Source: Deltaproteobacteria bacterium (lineage in GTDB: Bacteria > Myxococcota_A > Polyangia > Polyangiales > Houyiibacteriaceae). From it: a stretch of DNA of 54,661 nt. The notes under the pieces are model-generated. The model was not told where the DNA came from and made no database searches. It saw only the letters and a list, made by a program, of their open reading frames with translations. The stretch spans positions 1-54,661 of the forward strand of contig JAADHO010000166.1 in the NCBI GenBank assembly GCA_013151775.1, given 5' to 3'. The translations under genes and the position numbers were made by a program. Shown here in pieces: positions 26,250 through 33,895 of the stretch. Positions within the stretch are counted from its first letter, which is position 1, and every line of letters starts with the position of its first letter.

Positions 26250-27608
26250 ATGCAGCCGACCTATCTGCCTCGCCACATCGACAGCGTGCTAGAGAGCTGG
26301 CAACTCGAAGCGCACCCAAAGCCGCTGATTCTCCGGGGTGCTCGCCAAACGGGCAAGTCATCGTCCGTTCGCGCTCTTGGGGCTAAATTCCCACTCTTTC
26401 TGGAGCTCAACCTCGAGCGGCGCGCGGATCTCGCCTTGGTCCGCGCCTGTCGCTCGCCTGAGGAGCTGCTCGCCGCGCTTCGCGTGCGCCACGATCTCCA
26501 CGAGCTGCCGAAGCCCACTCTCCTCTTCCTCGACGAGCTACAGGAGAGCCCGGAGGCCATCTCCTGGCTGCGCTTCTTCCGTGAGGAGCACCCCGACGTT
26601 CGAGTGATCGGTGCGGGCTCCTTGCTCGAGGTGCGGCTCGCCGAGCGCGGATTCTCCTTTCCCGTGGGTCGCGTCACCTTTCGTGCGCTGCACCCTTTCA
26701 GCTTCTTCGAGTTCGCGAGGGCTGTGGGCGCGGGCGTCTTGGTCGACACGCTCTCCGCGGACTGGCGCGCGCTGCCTCCGGTGCACCACGAGCAGGCGAT
26801 GGAGCTGCTGAGGCAATACCTCGCCGTGGGCGGGATGCCGGAGGCGGTCTCGCGCTGGGTCGAGACTCGGGAGCCACTCACGGTGCGACAGGTGCATGCC
26901 GATCTGCTGCAAGCCTTCGCGGAGGACATCCAAAAGTACCGACTCAGGGACACGGCCTACGTGGAGGCGGCTTTCGAGGCGTTGCCTCACCACTATGGGC
27001 AGCGCTTCCACTACACGGACTTCGCGCCCGGCTACCGCACGGAGCCAATGAAGAGGGCGCTGGACCGCCTAGAGTCGGCGATGATCGTGACCCGCGTCTG
27101 GCCCACGAGCTCACTCGCACTCCCGCTCAAACGGCGGCCGCGGTCCGCGCCCAAGCTCTTGCCCCTCGACATCGGTCTCGCGCTCCATGGCATGGGCGTG
27201 CGTTTCGGAGATCCCAGCAGTCCTCCCGTGGAGCAGCTGCTCGATGGTCGGGCTGCGGAGATCTGCGTGGGCCAACAGCTGCTCAGCGAGCAGGAGGGCC
27301 CAAGGGAGCCGCTCCACTTCTGGGTCAGGGAGACGGCGCGCGCCAACGCCGAGCTGGACTATCTGCTCGCGACTCGAGGGCGCTGCGTACCGGTGGAGGT
27401 CAAGGCAGGCCCATCGGGCAGGCTCCGATCGCTGCATCAGTTCTTGCGACGCGCCGGCGCCGATACGGCCTTCCGCCTCCACGGGGGCATGCCCTCTGAC
27501 GAGCAGCACGAGGTCGAGGTCGATGGCCAGCGACTGCGCTACCGGCTGCTCACGCTCCCCCTCTACCTCGCCGAGCGCCTGCCGAGCATCGCCGCCGAGA
27601 TTGGCTGA
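26250..27608 (+). CDS. AAA ATPase with DUF4143 domain
   Basis: The 452-residue protein has a Walker A motif G-A-R-Q-T-G-K-S-S (30-38, Lys36) and a Walker B L-L-F-L-D-E-L-Q (91-98). The C-terminal half is a DUF4143 domain ending in E-L-D-Y-L-L-A-T and V-P-V-E-V-K-A-G, an E-x-K pattern like the PD-(D/E)XK nuclease core. Proteins of this AAA_14/DUF4143 family are widespread, often laterally transferred, and of unsettled function. The gene has its own AT-rich promoter and operator-like repeat, unlike its GC-rich neighbours, which fits acquisition by transfer. No partner gene adjoins it. The start is the ATG at 26250 with only a weak ribosome site. Confidence 0.9.
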   Translation: MQPTYLPRHIDSVLESWQLEAHPKPLILRGARQTGKSSSVRALGAKFPLFLELNLERRADLALVRACRSPEELLAALRVRHDLHELPKPTLLFLDELQESPEAISWLRFFREEHPDVRVIGAGSLLEVRLAERGFSFPVGRVTFRALHPFSFFEFARAVGAGVLVDTLSADWRALPPVHHEQAMELLRQYLAVGGMPEAVSRWVETREPLTVRQVHADLLQAFAEDIQKYRLRDTAYVEAAFEALPHHYGQRFHYTDFAPGYRTEPMKRALDRLESAMIVTRVWPTSSLALPLKRRPRSAPKLLPLDIGLALHGMGVRFGDPSSPPVEQLLDGRAAEICVGQQLLSEQEGPREPLHFWVRETARANAELDYLLATRGRCVPVEVKAGPSGRLRSLHQFLRRAGADTAFRLHGGMPSDEQHEVEVDGQRLRYRLLTLPLYLAERLPSIAAEIG

Positions 27609-27639
27609 TCCCGTCGAGCCCCGAACTCCCGCGCCCGGC

Positions 27640-28530
27640 TCAGATTGTGGTCGAGGTCGGGCAGTCCCACTCGGGAACGCTCCCCGCCGGGCAGTCACCG
27701 CAGGCGTTCGGCTCGACGATATCGCCACAGCCTCCGTCCGTCAGGATCGCGCGGCACGCGGCGCGGAAGGCGGGGACGTCGCTGGGCGGCTCGGCACCGG
27801 TTCCGGCGCTGTAGGCCGTGCAGGTGGACTGAGTCACGGAGCCGGGGGGACAGCCGCACTCGCTCGGCGCACCGACGTAGGCGCCGCAGCAACCGGGGCC
27901 GAGGTCCGTGTAGCATTCGTCGAGGGCCCTGGGCGGCCCTGCGTCCGAGGGCGGAATCGCCGCGTCCGAGGGCGGCACACCAGCGTCCGAAGGCACGCCG
28001 GAGTCTGCGCGCGGCACGCCGGAGTCTGCGCGCGGCACGCCAGCGTCTGTGGGCGGCACGCCGGCGTCGGAGACGGGCTCTTCTGAGGGCGGCGCCGGCG
28101 CTGGTCGGGTCGTCGTGCCGCAGCCGCAAGCCGGAGCGAAGCCGGCGCATTCGTACTCGCTGACGCTGCCCGCCGGGCAATAGCCGCAGACGTCGCCACC
28201 AAAGATCTGGTCGCCGCAGCAGCCCGAGCCCATGTCCTGATAGCAGCGGGCGGCCGGACCGATATCTTCACCCGGGCCCGACGGTCGCCTGGTCGGGGAG
28301 GTGCAGGGATCCGCGCAGCCAGCCGTCCGGCAGTCGGCGCGCTCGACCGTGCCGCTCGGGCAGACGTCACACACGGAGACCTCGCTGCCACGTCCATCGC
28401 AGCAGCCCAGGGTGTCCGTGACGAGGCAGACCTTGGTCATATCGCAGCGGTCGGGTGGCACCGAGTGGGAGTTGCTGCAGCCGAGCATCGGGAGAGCCAA
28501 GAGGGCCAAGAAGGAAAGTGCATTGCGCAA
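27640..28530 (-). CDS. Cys-rich lipoprotein with four C-C-G modules
   Basis: A TTG at 28530 with TGGAG about eight bases upstream gives a standard lipoprotein signal (N-A-L-S-F-L-A-L-L-A-L-P-M-L-G-C). Upstream ATGs at 28605 and 28581 would add a long polar leader and lack ribosome sites, but are possible. The mature protein has four related modules of the type C-Y-x-D-x-G-x-G-C-C-G ... C-G-x-C-P-x-G-S-V-x-x-x-x-C. A Pro/Asp/Ala/Gly linker with 21-bp tandem DNA repeats (G-V-P-R-A-D-S) lies between the second and third. Disulfide-stabilised modules on the cell surface are likely; the function is unknown. Confidence 0.78.
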   Translation of the reverse strand: MRNALSFLALLALPMLGCSNSHSVPPDRCDMTKVCLVTDTLGCCDGRGSEVSVCDVCPSGTVERADCRTAGCADPCTSPTRRPSGPGEDIGPAARCYQDMGSGCCGDQIFGGDVCGYCPAGSVSEYECAGFAPACGCGTTTRPAPAPPSEEPVSDAGVPPTDAGVPRADSGVPRADSGVPSDAGVPPSDAAIPPSDAGPPRALDECYTDLGPGCCGAYVGAPSECGCPPGSVTQSTCTAYSAGTGAEPPSDVPAFRAACRAILTDGGCGDIVEPNACGDCPAGSVPEWDCPTSTTI

Positions 28531-28612
28531 GGGGTCGCTCCAGGGATTGTGCCAAGTCGTGCCGAGGTGGCGCCAACGCATCGAGGTGTGCACGCGTCGT
28601 GCCAAGTGGCCC

Positions 28613-31570
28613 TCAGAACTCGCGACAACCCGGGGCGGGCTCGGCGCTGCCGAAGGAGTAGGGGCGGGCCTGCTTCACCACGAGGTCGCGCTCGGCCCCC
28701 ACGAGCTTGAACTCCACGTCCATCGCAAACCAACGATCCTCCTGAGCGGGGTCGAGGAGCGTTCGGAAGTGGTCGTGGATGGCCGCGAGCGTGCACGCGA
28801 TGCGGTCGGCCTCGGCGCCGCTCATGATGTCGTACGAGGTCAGGCTGCTGCGGTGCTGGTAGACCACGCGCGGCGATCGACCGAAGCGGTAGAGATACTC
28901 GTCGGAGCTCACGCCCGGAGCGGGGTTCGTCACGCTGGCCTCGCCGATCTGCACATTGAAGTAGTGCATGTCGCCTCGGTTCGGATCCAAGATGTTGCGA
29001 CTCACGCCGACGCCGTTGGCGGCCTCCGAACGGAAGGCCGCGTGGACGAGCACGCCCATGGCAACGGAGGACTGATCGATGTGGCCCATCTCGCGTTCGT
29101 CGTACGCGCGCTGCGTCCAGAGGCTCGCCCACACGGTGCGCAGCGCGTCCTCCACGTGCCGCTCGGGATCGTCGAGGGCGGCGCCCCGGGAGGTGTAGAG
29201 ACCGGCGCCGTTGAACTCGACCAGGTCCTCCGTGTTGCTGCTGCTTCGGAGGCGCACGCGGCGCGTGCCGTAGCGCGCCCGAATCGCGGCCTGAAGCTCG
29301 GTCAGGAGCGCCTCGTCGACGGGCTGCGCCATGATCCGATCACGCACGGCGCGCAAGCCTTCGCCGCGGATGCTCGGGTCGGTGCGGAACTCGGGACGGG
29401 CCATCTGACGCTCGAGCTCGGCTCGGGCGCCGCTCGCCTCGAGGTGGTCGAGGTAATACGCCACGGGCACGGCGAAGGCGTCGAGTGGCACCCGGACGGG
29501 CCCGCTGCAGGCCGCGCGCAGCGAGTCGACGCGACCGAGTTCGGCGAGCTGAGCCGCCTTGGCGCCCACGAAGGGGATGGCGTCGATGCCGAGGCCGGCG
29601 AGGGGCTGCAGGCCGCGGACGCTGGCGTCGACCCTCGGCGAGAGACGCGGGCCCGCAGGCCGGCGTGCATCCCAGAACGCCTCGGCCTCCGCGGCGCTCG
29701 CGGGCGCGAGGGAGAATCCGTCGTTGCGCACTTCGAAGCGCACGAGCGTGTCGAAGAGGGGCGTGAGCACCCGGTCCGAGCGCGCGTCACGCAGCCCCAT
29801 ATTCGGCGTCGAGCGACCGCGGCTCAGCACGTTCACGTGGGAGAGGGGCGTCTGGAACGCCTCCGTGATCAGGCCGCCGACCAGCGCGATGCGATTGGGC
29901 ACGTCGTCCGTGACCACGATGACGTCCTGACCGAGGGCGGCGCCCTGAAGCTCCGAGCCCGGGATGAAGCGCAGGACGCCGAAGCCTACGGCCGCGTTCA
30001 GAGGTTGCACGGTCTGATCGGTGAAGGGAGCGTTCTGAGTCACGACAGGCACCGTGCCCTCGATGGAGCGCAGCTTCTCGTTCTGCCCCGCACTCTGCGG
30101 TCGCAGCGCCAGCGCGCTCGGCTCGGGGACGTGAGCCGCCACGGTGAAGAAGGCGCGACGCATCTGTTCGGGCAGGATGTTGTCACCCGTCACGAACTCG
30201 AGCGTCCGCAGCTCCTCACTCGCGCCCACGTAGTGGGTGAGGGTCCCCAGCAGGTAGCGCCGCGTGTCGGTCGCCGTGTACTGCGCTCGGCTGAACTCTC
30301 CCCAACCGATCTGAAAGGCGGCGGCCTCCTCGGGCACGCAGCGATCGAGGGGCGCCAGGTGTTCGATGGCTTGGCGGACGAAGGTGTAGTGGAGATCCCA
30401 AGCGCTGGCCCCGAGCAGATGCACGACGTCTCCGGCGTCCATGTCGATGACGACCTTCACGGCCTGCACGCCGAGCGCCGTGCCGCCCGCCGCGAGGGCC
30501 TCGAAGTCGCCGGGAGTCCGCAGGTGACGCGCGCGCCCCGCCAAGGGACGCGCCGCCAGAGGCTCGCAGGCGTCGTTGACCGCGCCGGGGGTCTCGCCGA
30601 GGCAGAAGATGAAGCCCCGACTCCCAGACGTGCGCGCGAGCACGGCGCCCTCGGGCCAGGCCATGAAGTCGACGCGCTCCTGCGCCTCCTCGAGACCGAG
30701 CTCGAACACGGTCGCGACGCCTTCGAACTCGTCCGTGGCCTCGATCGCGGCGACGTCCTCAGCGGTCACCGGCACGACCAGCCGCTCCCCGGGTGCGAGC
30801 TCGGCGACGGGCCAGGTCAGGGCGACGCCTTCCAGAACGCTGGGCCAAGGCAGGCCTGGTCCGTGGGGCGCCAAGCGGATCTCGTAGTCCGCGAGGGCGA
30901 GCGTCGCGTCGCTCCGATTCTCGATCTCGACGAAGGACGCGGGGGAGAGGGCGAGCTCCGTGATCACGAGGGGGCCCGTCGCGACCGGCCAGGGATCCGG
31001 CCACTCGTAGTCCGCGAAGGGCGCGTCCGTGATGGGCGGCGGAGGGGGCAACCCACAGCTGTCCGTGTTGCTGCGCTCCGGGCTCGGGTAGCGGCAGGGA
31101 AGGAACTCGCCCACACCGTCTGGAAAACGCGCGTAGGACTCGTTGACTGCGAGGGCGGGGAACTCGACGCGGTCGCGAACCCGACCTTGGCGATCCCAAA
31201 GGACCAAGCCTTCGCCGGCCGACGAGAGCTTGAAGGGCAGGTGCCGGTCACCTTGTTCGACGTCGTCGTCGGCCCAGAAGAGCACGCGCTCACCGGGCGC
31301 GAGGGGCCGCGCGGGCAGGCGATGACGCGGACCTCCGGGCTCGCTGAGGGAGTAGTCGTCGAGCCAGATGCGGGTGTCCGGGCTGGTGTTCACGAGCTCC
31401 ACCCAGTCGTCCGTCTCACCCACCTCATCGACCCAGACGCCGTCGTTCGCCGCCACGATCTCGTTGATCCGCAGAGGACCCGGGGTCACGTCCAGCGGGG
31501 CACAGGCCCCGAGCAGGGAAAGCAGAGCGAGGCCGAGGGTCAGCGGCGCGAGCTGGGAGAGGGGATGCAT
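28613..31570 (-). CDS. lipoprotein with lamin-tail domains and a glucan-water-dikinase-like catalytic half
   Basis: The 985-residue protein has a lipobox L-L-G-A-C near residue 23. A lamin-tail-like domain spans about 30-150 (L-R-I-N-E-I-V-A-A-N, D-D-W-V-E-L-V-N), and a second similar strand set starts near 205 (V-I-T-E-L-A-L ... F-V-E-I-E-N-R). The catalytic half has a phosphohistidine-like motif T-P-L-S-H-V-N-V-L-S-R-G-R (His578), then a PEP/pyruvate-binding ATP-grasp domain: V-G-A-K-A-A-Q-L-A-E-L (about 665), R-L-R-S-S-S-N-T-E-D-L and G-A-G-L-Y-T-S (about 775), and a late D-V-E-F-K-L-V-G with Q-A-R-P-Y-S. The His domain ahead of the ATP-grasp domain matches plant glucan water dikinases, not PEP synthase. 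An exported protein with an ATP-dependent fold is odd; it may be inactive or use the fold for binding. Confidence 0.85.
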   Translation of the reverse strand: MHPLSQLAPLTLGLALLSLLGACAPLDVTPGPLRINEIVAANDGVWVDEVGETDDWVELVNTSPDTRIWLDDYSLSEPGGPRHRLPARPLAPGERVLFWADDDVEQGDRHLPFKLSSAGEGLVLWDRQGRVRDRVEFPALAVNESYARFPDGVGEFLPCRYPSPERSNTDSCGLPPPPPITDAPFADYEWPDPWPVATGPLVITELALSPASFVEIENRSDATLALADYEIRLAPHGPGLPWPSVLEGVALTWPVAELAPGERLVVPVTAEDVAAIEATDEFEGVATVFELGLEEAQERVDFMAWPEGAVLARTSGSRGFIFCLGETPGAVNDACEPLAARPLAGRARHLRTPGDFEALAAGGTALGVQAVKVVIDMDAGDVVHLLGASAWDLHYTFVRQAIEHLAPLDRCVPEEAAAFQIGWGEFSRAQYTATDTRRYLLGTLTHYVGASEELRTLEFVTGDNILPEQMRRAFFTVAAHVPEPSALALRPQSAGQNEKLRSIEGTVPVVTQNAPFTDQTVQPLNAAVGFGVLRFIPGSELQGAALGQDVIVVTDDVPNRIALVGGLITEAFQTPLSHVNVLSRGRSTPNMGLRDARSDRVLTPLFDTLVRFEVRNDGFSLAPASAAEAEAFWDARRPAGPRLSPRVDASVRGLQPLAGLGIDAIPFVGAKAAQLAELGRVDSLRAACSGPVRVPLDAFAVPVAYYLDHLEASGARAELERQMARPEFRTDPSIRGEGLRAVRDRIMAQPVDEALLTELQAAIRARYGTRRVRLRSSSNTEDLVEFNGAGLYTSRGAALDDPERHVEDALRTVWASLWTQRAYDEREMGHIDQSSVAMGVLVHAAFRSEAANGVGVSRNILDPNRGDMHYFNVQIGEASVTNPAPGVSSDEYLYRFGRSPRVVYQHRSSLTSYDIMSGAEADRIACTLAAIHDHFRTLLDPAQEDRWFAMDVEFKLVGAERDLVVKQARPYSFGSAEPAPGCREF

Positions 31571-31727
31571 CCGGCGTGGCAGGCTGCACGAAGAGTGCCA
31601 GCAGGAAGCGTCGTGATTCCGGCCTAGTGCGGGCGTGGGCCCCCGGGCGAGTCGCGCCAGTCTGTGCCATCATGTGCCCCGCGTGACGGGCTCGTTCGCT
31701 GCGCGGAAGCCATTGGACACGGCCGCT

Positions 31728-33041
31728 TCAGGCGTTGGCGCGCGCGTCAGGTGGCGACAGAGCGCGCATCAGCTCCCGCAGGCCCTCGACGATGGTTTCT
31801 GAGGGCGAGTCGCCGACCTCATAGCCGGCGCGGGCGCGGCGGGACTCCTGGCTGAGCCAGACTTGTGCGCGTTCACCATCCGGCGCGGCCAGCAAGAGCT
31901 CGGCCCGGGAGCCTGCGTCTCGCAGCAGCGTGCCCTCCCAACGCAGCGCGCCGAAGGGAGCCGCCGCGCGGAGGCGCTCGAGGCGTAGCGCGATGGAGCG
32001 CGCCACCTGATGCGGAGCGGGAGCTTCGTCCGCCGCGAGCAGCAGAGCGTCTTCGCGCGCCATGGCGTCTCGTGACGCCGTGAGCGACTCGTCGAGCAGG
32101 CGCGTCGGCGTCAGCGGCACGAGCTCGTCCATGCCGTAGAAGCGCGCGTAGGTCTCGAACACACCGCTGCAGCGCGGCTCGAGCACGCACTCGACGCAGC
32201 GCTCGCGCTTGAGCTTGTCGCGCCGCTTCACCAGGTATTTGTCCCAGGGCTCGCTCAGCTTGTCGTCGCCGTCGATGGCGATGGTCGCCGTGCGCTCGCC
32301 GTCGTGGTGGATGAAGGGCAGCAGCTCGGGGGCGACGCAGTAGGGCAGGTTGCCAATGTTCACGTCGAAGCCGGGCGAGAGCTGAGAGAAGCCTTCGATC
32401 ATGCGGGTCAGGGCCGGCACCATCTCCGTGTAGTCGGGGATGGTGCCTCTCAGCTCGTCCTCCGTGCGCTCACCGGCGTCGAGGGGGCGCATCATGTCGA
32501 GGTGAAGCTGCTCGACACCGAAGCGTGCGCAGAGCTCGGGGAAGGCGTCCACCGACTCGTAGTTGGAGCGCACGACGCACATGTTGATGCTGATGCGCTG
32601 CTCACGGGCGCGCAGGTTCTCGAGCGTGCGCAGGATGCGCGAGAAGGAGCCGTGCTTCTGCGTCGTGCGCTCGTGCGCCTCGCGGGTCGCGCCTTGGATC
32701 GAGATGCGGAAGTGGAAGGGCCCGCCCGTGCTCAGGATGCGGTCGACGAACTCGGCGTGGGCCGTCTTGACGCCGTTGGTGAAGATCACGATCTCCGAGA
32801 AGCCGAGACCCACGGCGTGCTCGAGCACGGCGAAGAAGCTCGGCTGCAGCGTCGGCTCGCCCCCGAGCAGGGTGAGCTTCTCGTGCCCCTCGGCGCGCGC
32901 CTCGTCGAGCTTGGCGAGCACCGGCGCCGCCGGCAGAGGCAACGCCTCACCCATGGCCGTGCGCTGCCCGCTCACGCAGAACACGCAGCGGTTGTTGCAC
33001 ATATGGCCGAGCTGAATCTCGACCTGCTTCTCCGGCTCCAT
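31728..33041 (-). CDS. radical SAM protein with SPASM-like C-terminus
   Basis: The 437-residue protein has the radical SAM motif C-N-N-R-C-V-F-C at residues 15-22 and L-L-G-G-E-P-T-L in the next strand. A C-terminal C-V-E-C-V-L-E-P-R-C-S-G is typical of SPASM-type auxiliary clusters used by peptide-modifying enzymes. The ATG at 33041 is chosen because an upstream extension would run into GNAT remnants in another frame, and because a copy of this start and its upstream 18 bp is repeated at 43101-43297. No ribosome site is seen, but TACACT lies seven bases before the ATG. No precursor peptide was recognised. The lamin-tail/dikinase gene lies 157 bp downstream. Confidence 0.9.
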   Translation of the reverse strand: MEPEKQVEIQLGHMCNNRCVFCVSGQRTAMGEALPLPAAPVLAKLDEARAEGHEKLTLLGGEPTLQPSFFAVLEHAVGLGFSEIVIFTNGVKTAHAEFVDRILSTGGPFHFRISIQGATREAHERTTQKHGSFSRILRTLENLRAREQRISINMCVVRSNYESVDAFPELCARFGVEQLHLDMMRPLDAGERTEDELRGTIPDYTEMVPALTRMIEGFSQLSPGFDVNIGNLPYCVAPELLPFIHHDGERTATIAIDGDDKLSEPWDKYLVKRRDKLKRERCVECVLEPRCSGVFETYARFYGMDELVPLTPTRLLDESLTASRDAMAREDALLLAADEAPAPHQVARSIALRLERLRAAAPFGALRWEGTLLRDAGSRAELLLAAPDGERAQVWLSQESRRARAGYEVGDSPSETIVEGLRELMRALSPPDARANA

Positions 33042-33048
33042 CGGGGGC

Positions 33049-33054
33049 AGTGTA
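33049..33054 (-). promoter_or_regulatory. candidate -10 box of a leaderless message (radical SAM gene)
   Basis: TACACT lies 7 nt before the ATG at 33041, with no Shine-Dalgarno sequence. The same box and spacing are kept in the truncated copy at 43287-43292. Confidence 0.5.
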
Positions 33055-33099
33055 GCGCATGCGCGCGTCTCCTCGGCACGGCTCCCAGCGGCAGGAGCA

Positions 33100-33410
33100 T
33101 CATCTGTGGGCGAGGCACGATGCGCGGGCCCCGAGCTCGTCCCGCATCTTCTCGCCGAGCTCGACGACGAAGCGCAGCATCGCCCGACCAAGCCCGCGAC
33201 CCTGCTCACTCTCCGCGACGGCCACGCGAGCCAGGCGCAGGATCGGGAGCGGATAGTGGCATCCTCCGACCACTCGGGAGATCGTCTGCGTCGAGCGACG
33301 CCGCCGCCAGCGTCGCGAAGGCCAAGATGCGCCCTTGCTCCGTGGCAATGTAGGTCACGCCGACATGATGGCGGAACTGATTCTGCCCGGCGTAGCGGCG
33401 GAAGGCTCAA
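33100..33410 (-). pseudogene. GNAT acetyltransferase remnant, frameshifted and truncated
   Basis: One frame reads F-R-R-Y-A-G-Q-N-Q-F-R-H-H-V-G-V-T-Y-I-A and on to A-D-D-L-P-S-G-R. After a frameshift near 33265, another frame continues with L-P-I-L-R-L-A-R-V-A-V-A and the acetyl-CoA loop Q-G-R-G-L-G-R-A. The order and wording match TacT-like GNAT toxins. The reading stops after M-R-D-E-L-G-A, so the last part of the fold is missing. The piece is fused to a helicase remnant at its start. It is a relic, not a functional gene. Confidence 0.75.
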
Positions 33411-33822
33411 CGCGCAAGAGTTCATACCATTGAGAGACGAGGTCGAGCGTAGGCGCTACCACCAGAGTCGCGCGCCGGCAGCGCTCCATGGCCATCACGG
33501 CTACGTGGGTCTTGCCCGAGCCCGTGGGCAACACCACGACGCCTCGCCCCCGCGCCTTCCACCAAGCATCCAGCGCCTCCTACTGAAGTGGACGCGGCTC
33601 ACGATGAACGAGTGAGCCGACCTCGAGGTTGGGATAGGCGCGCGCCTCGTCCTCGTACTCGATGCCGGCACCCCGCAGCGCCATGACGAGCCCGGCATAG
33701 CAGCGTGCGGGCGCTCGATAGCACTCCGTGCGCGCGTCCCAGACGTACTCTGCCGGGCGCACTTCGTCCGCGAGCTCGCCTACGAGCTCGAGGGTTCCAG
33801 AGACGAAGCGCAGCGTGAGCAC
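33411..33822 (-). pseudogene. superfamily II (XPB/Rad25-like) helicase remnant with in-frame stop
   Basis: From a GTG at 33822 the frame reads M-L-T-L-R-F-V-S-G-T-L-E-L and E-D-E-A-R-A-Y, ends P-R-P-L-Q, and meets an amber codon (TAG) at 33580-33582. The same frame then continues with E-A-L-D-A-W-W-K-A, the Walker A V-L-P-T-G-S-G-K-T-H and T-L-V-V-A-P-T-L-D-L-V-S-Q-W-Y. This is the N-terminal part of an XPB-like DNA helicase. Homology stops near 33411, where the GNAT remnant begins, so motifs II-VI are lost. Both the nonsense codon and the truncation show it is dead. Confidence 0.8.
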
Positions 33823-33895
33823 GAGCGCATCCTGCCTCGCGCGGGCGCCTGGGACAACGGCGGATGCGTCGAGCCACAGGATGGCTCACAATAGC

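Noticed and set aside
28301-31627. An 1108-residue open frame on the plus strand
   Set aside because: It is antisense to the lamin-tail/dikinase gene, whose domains and signal peptide are clear; long antisense frames are expected at this GC content.
33042-33425. N-terminal extension of the radical SAM gene to 33425
   Set aside because: The extension reads the GNAT remnant in a wrong frame and is Arg/Ser-rich without family similarity; the duplicate at 43101 also starts homology just before the ATG at 33041.
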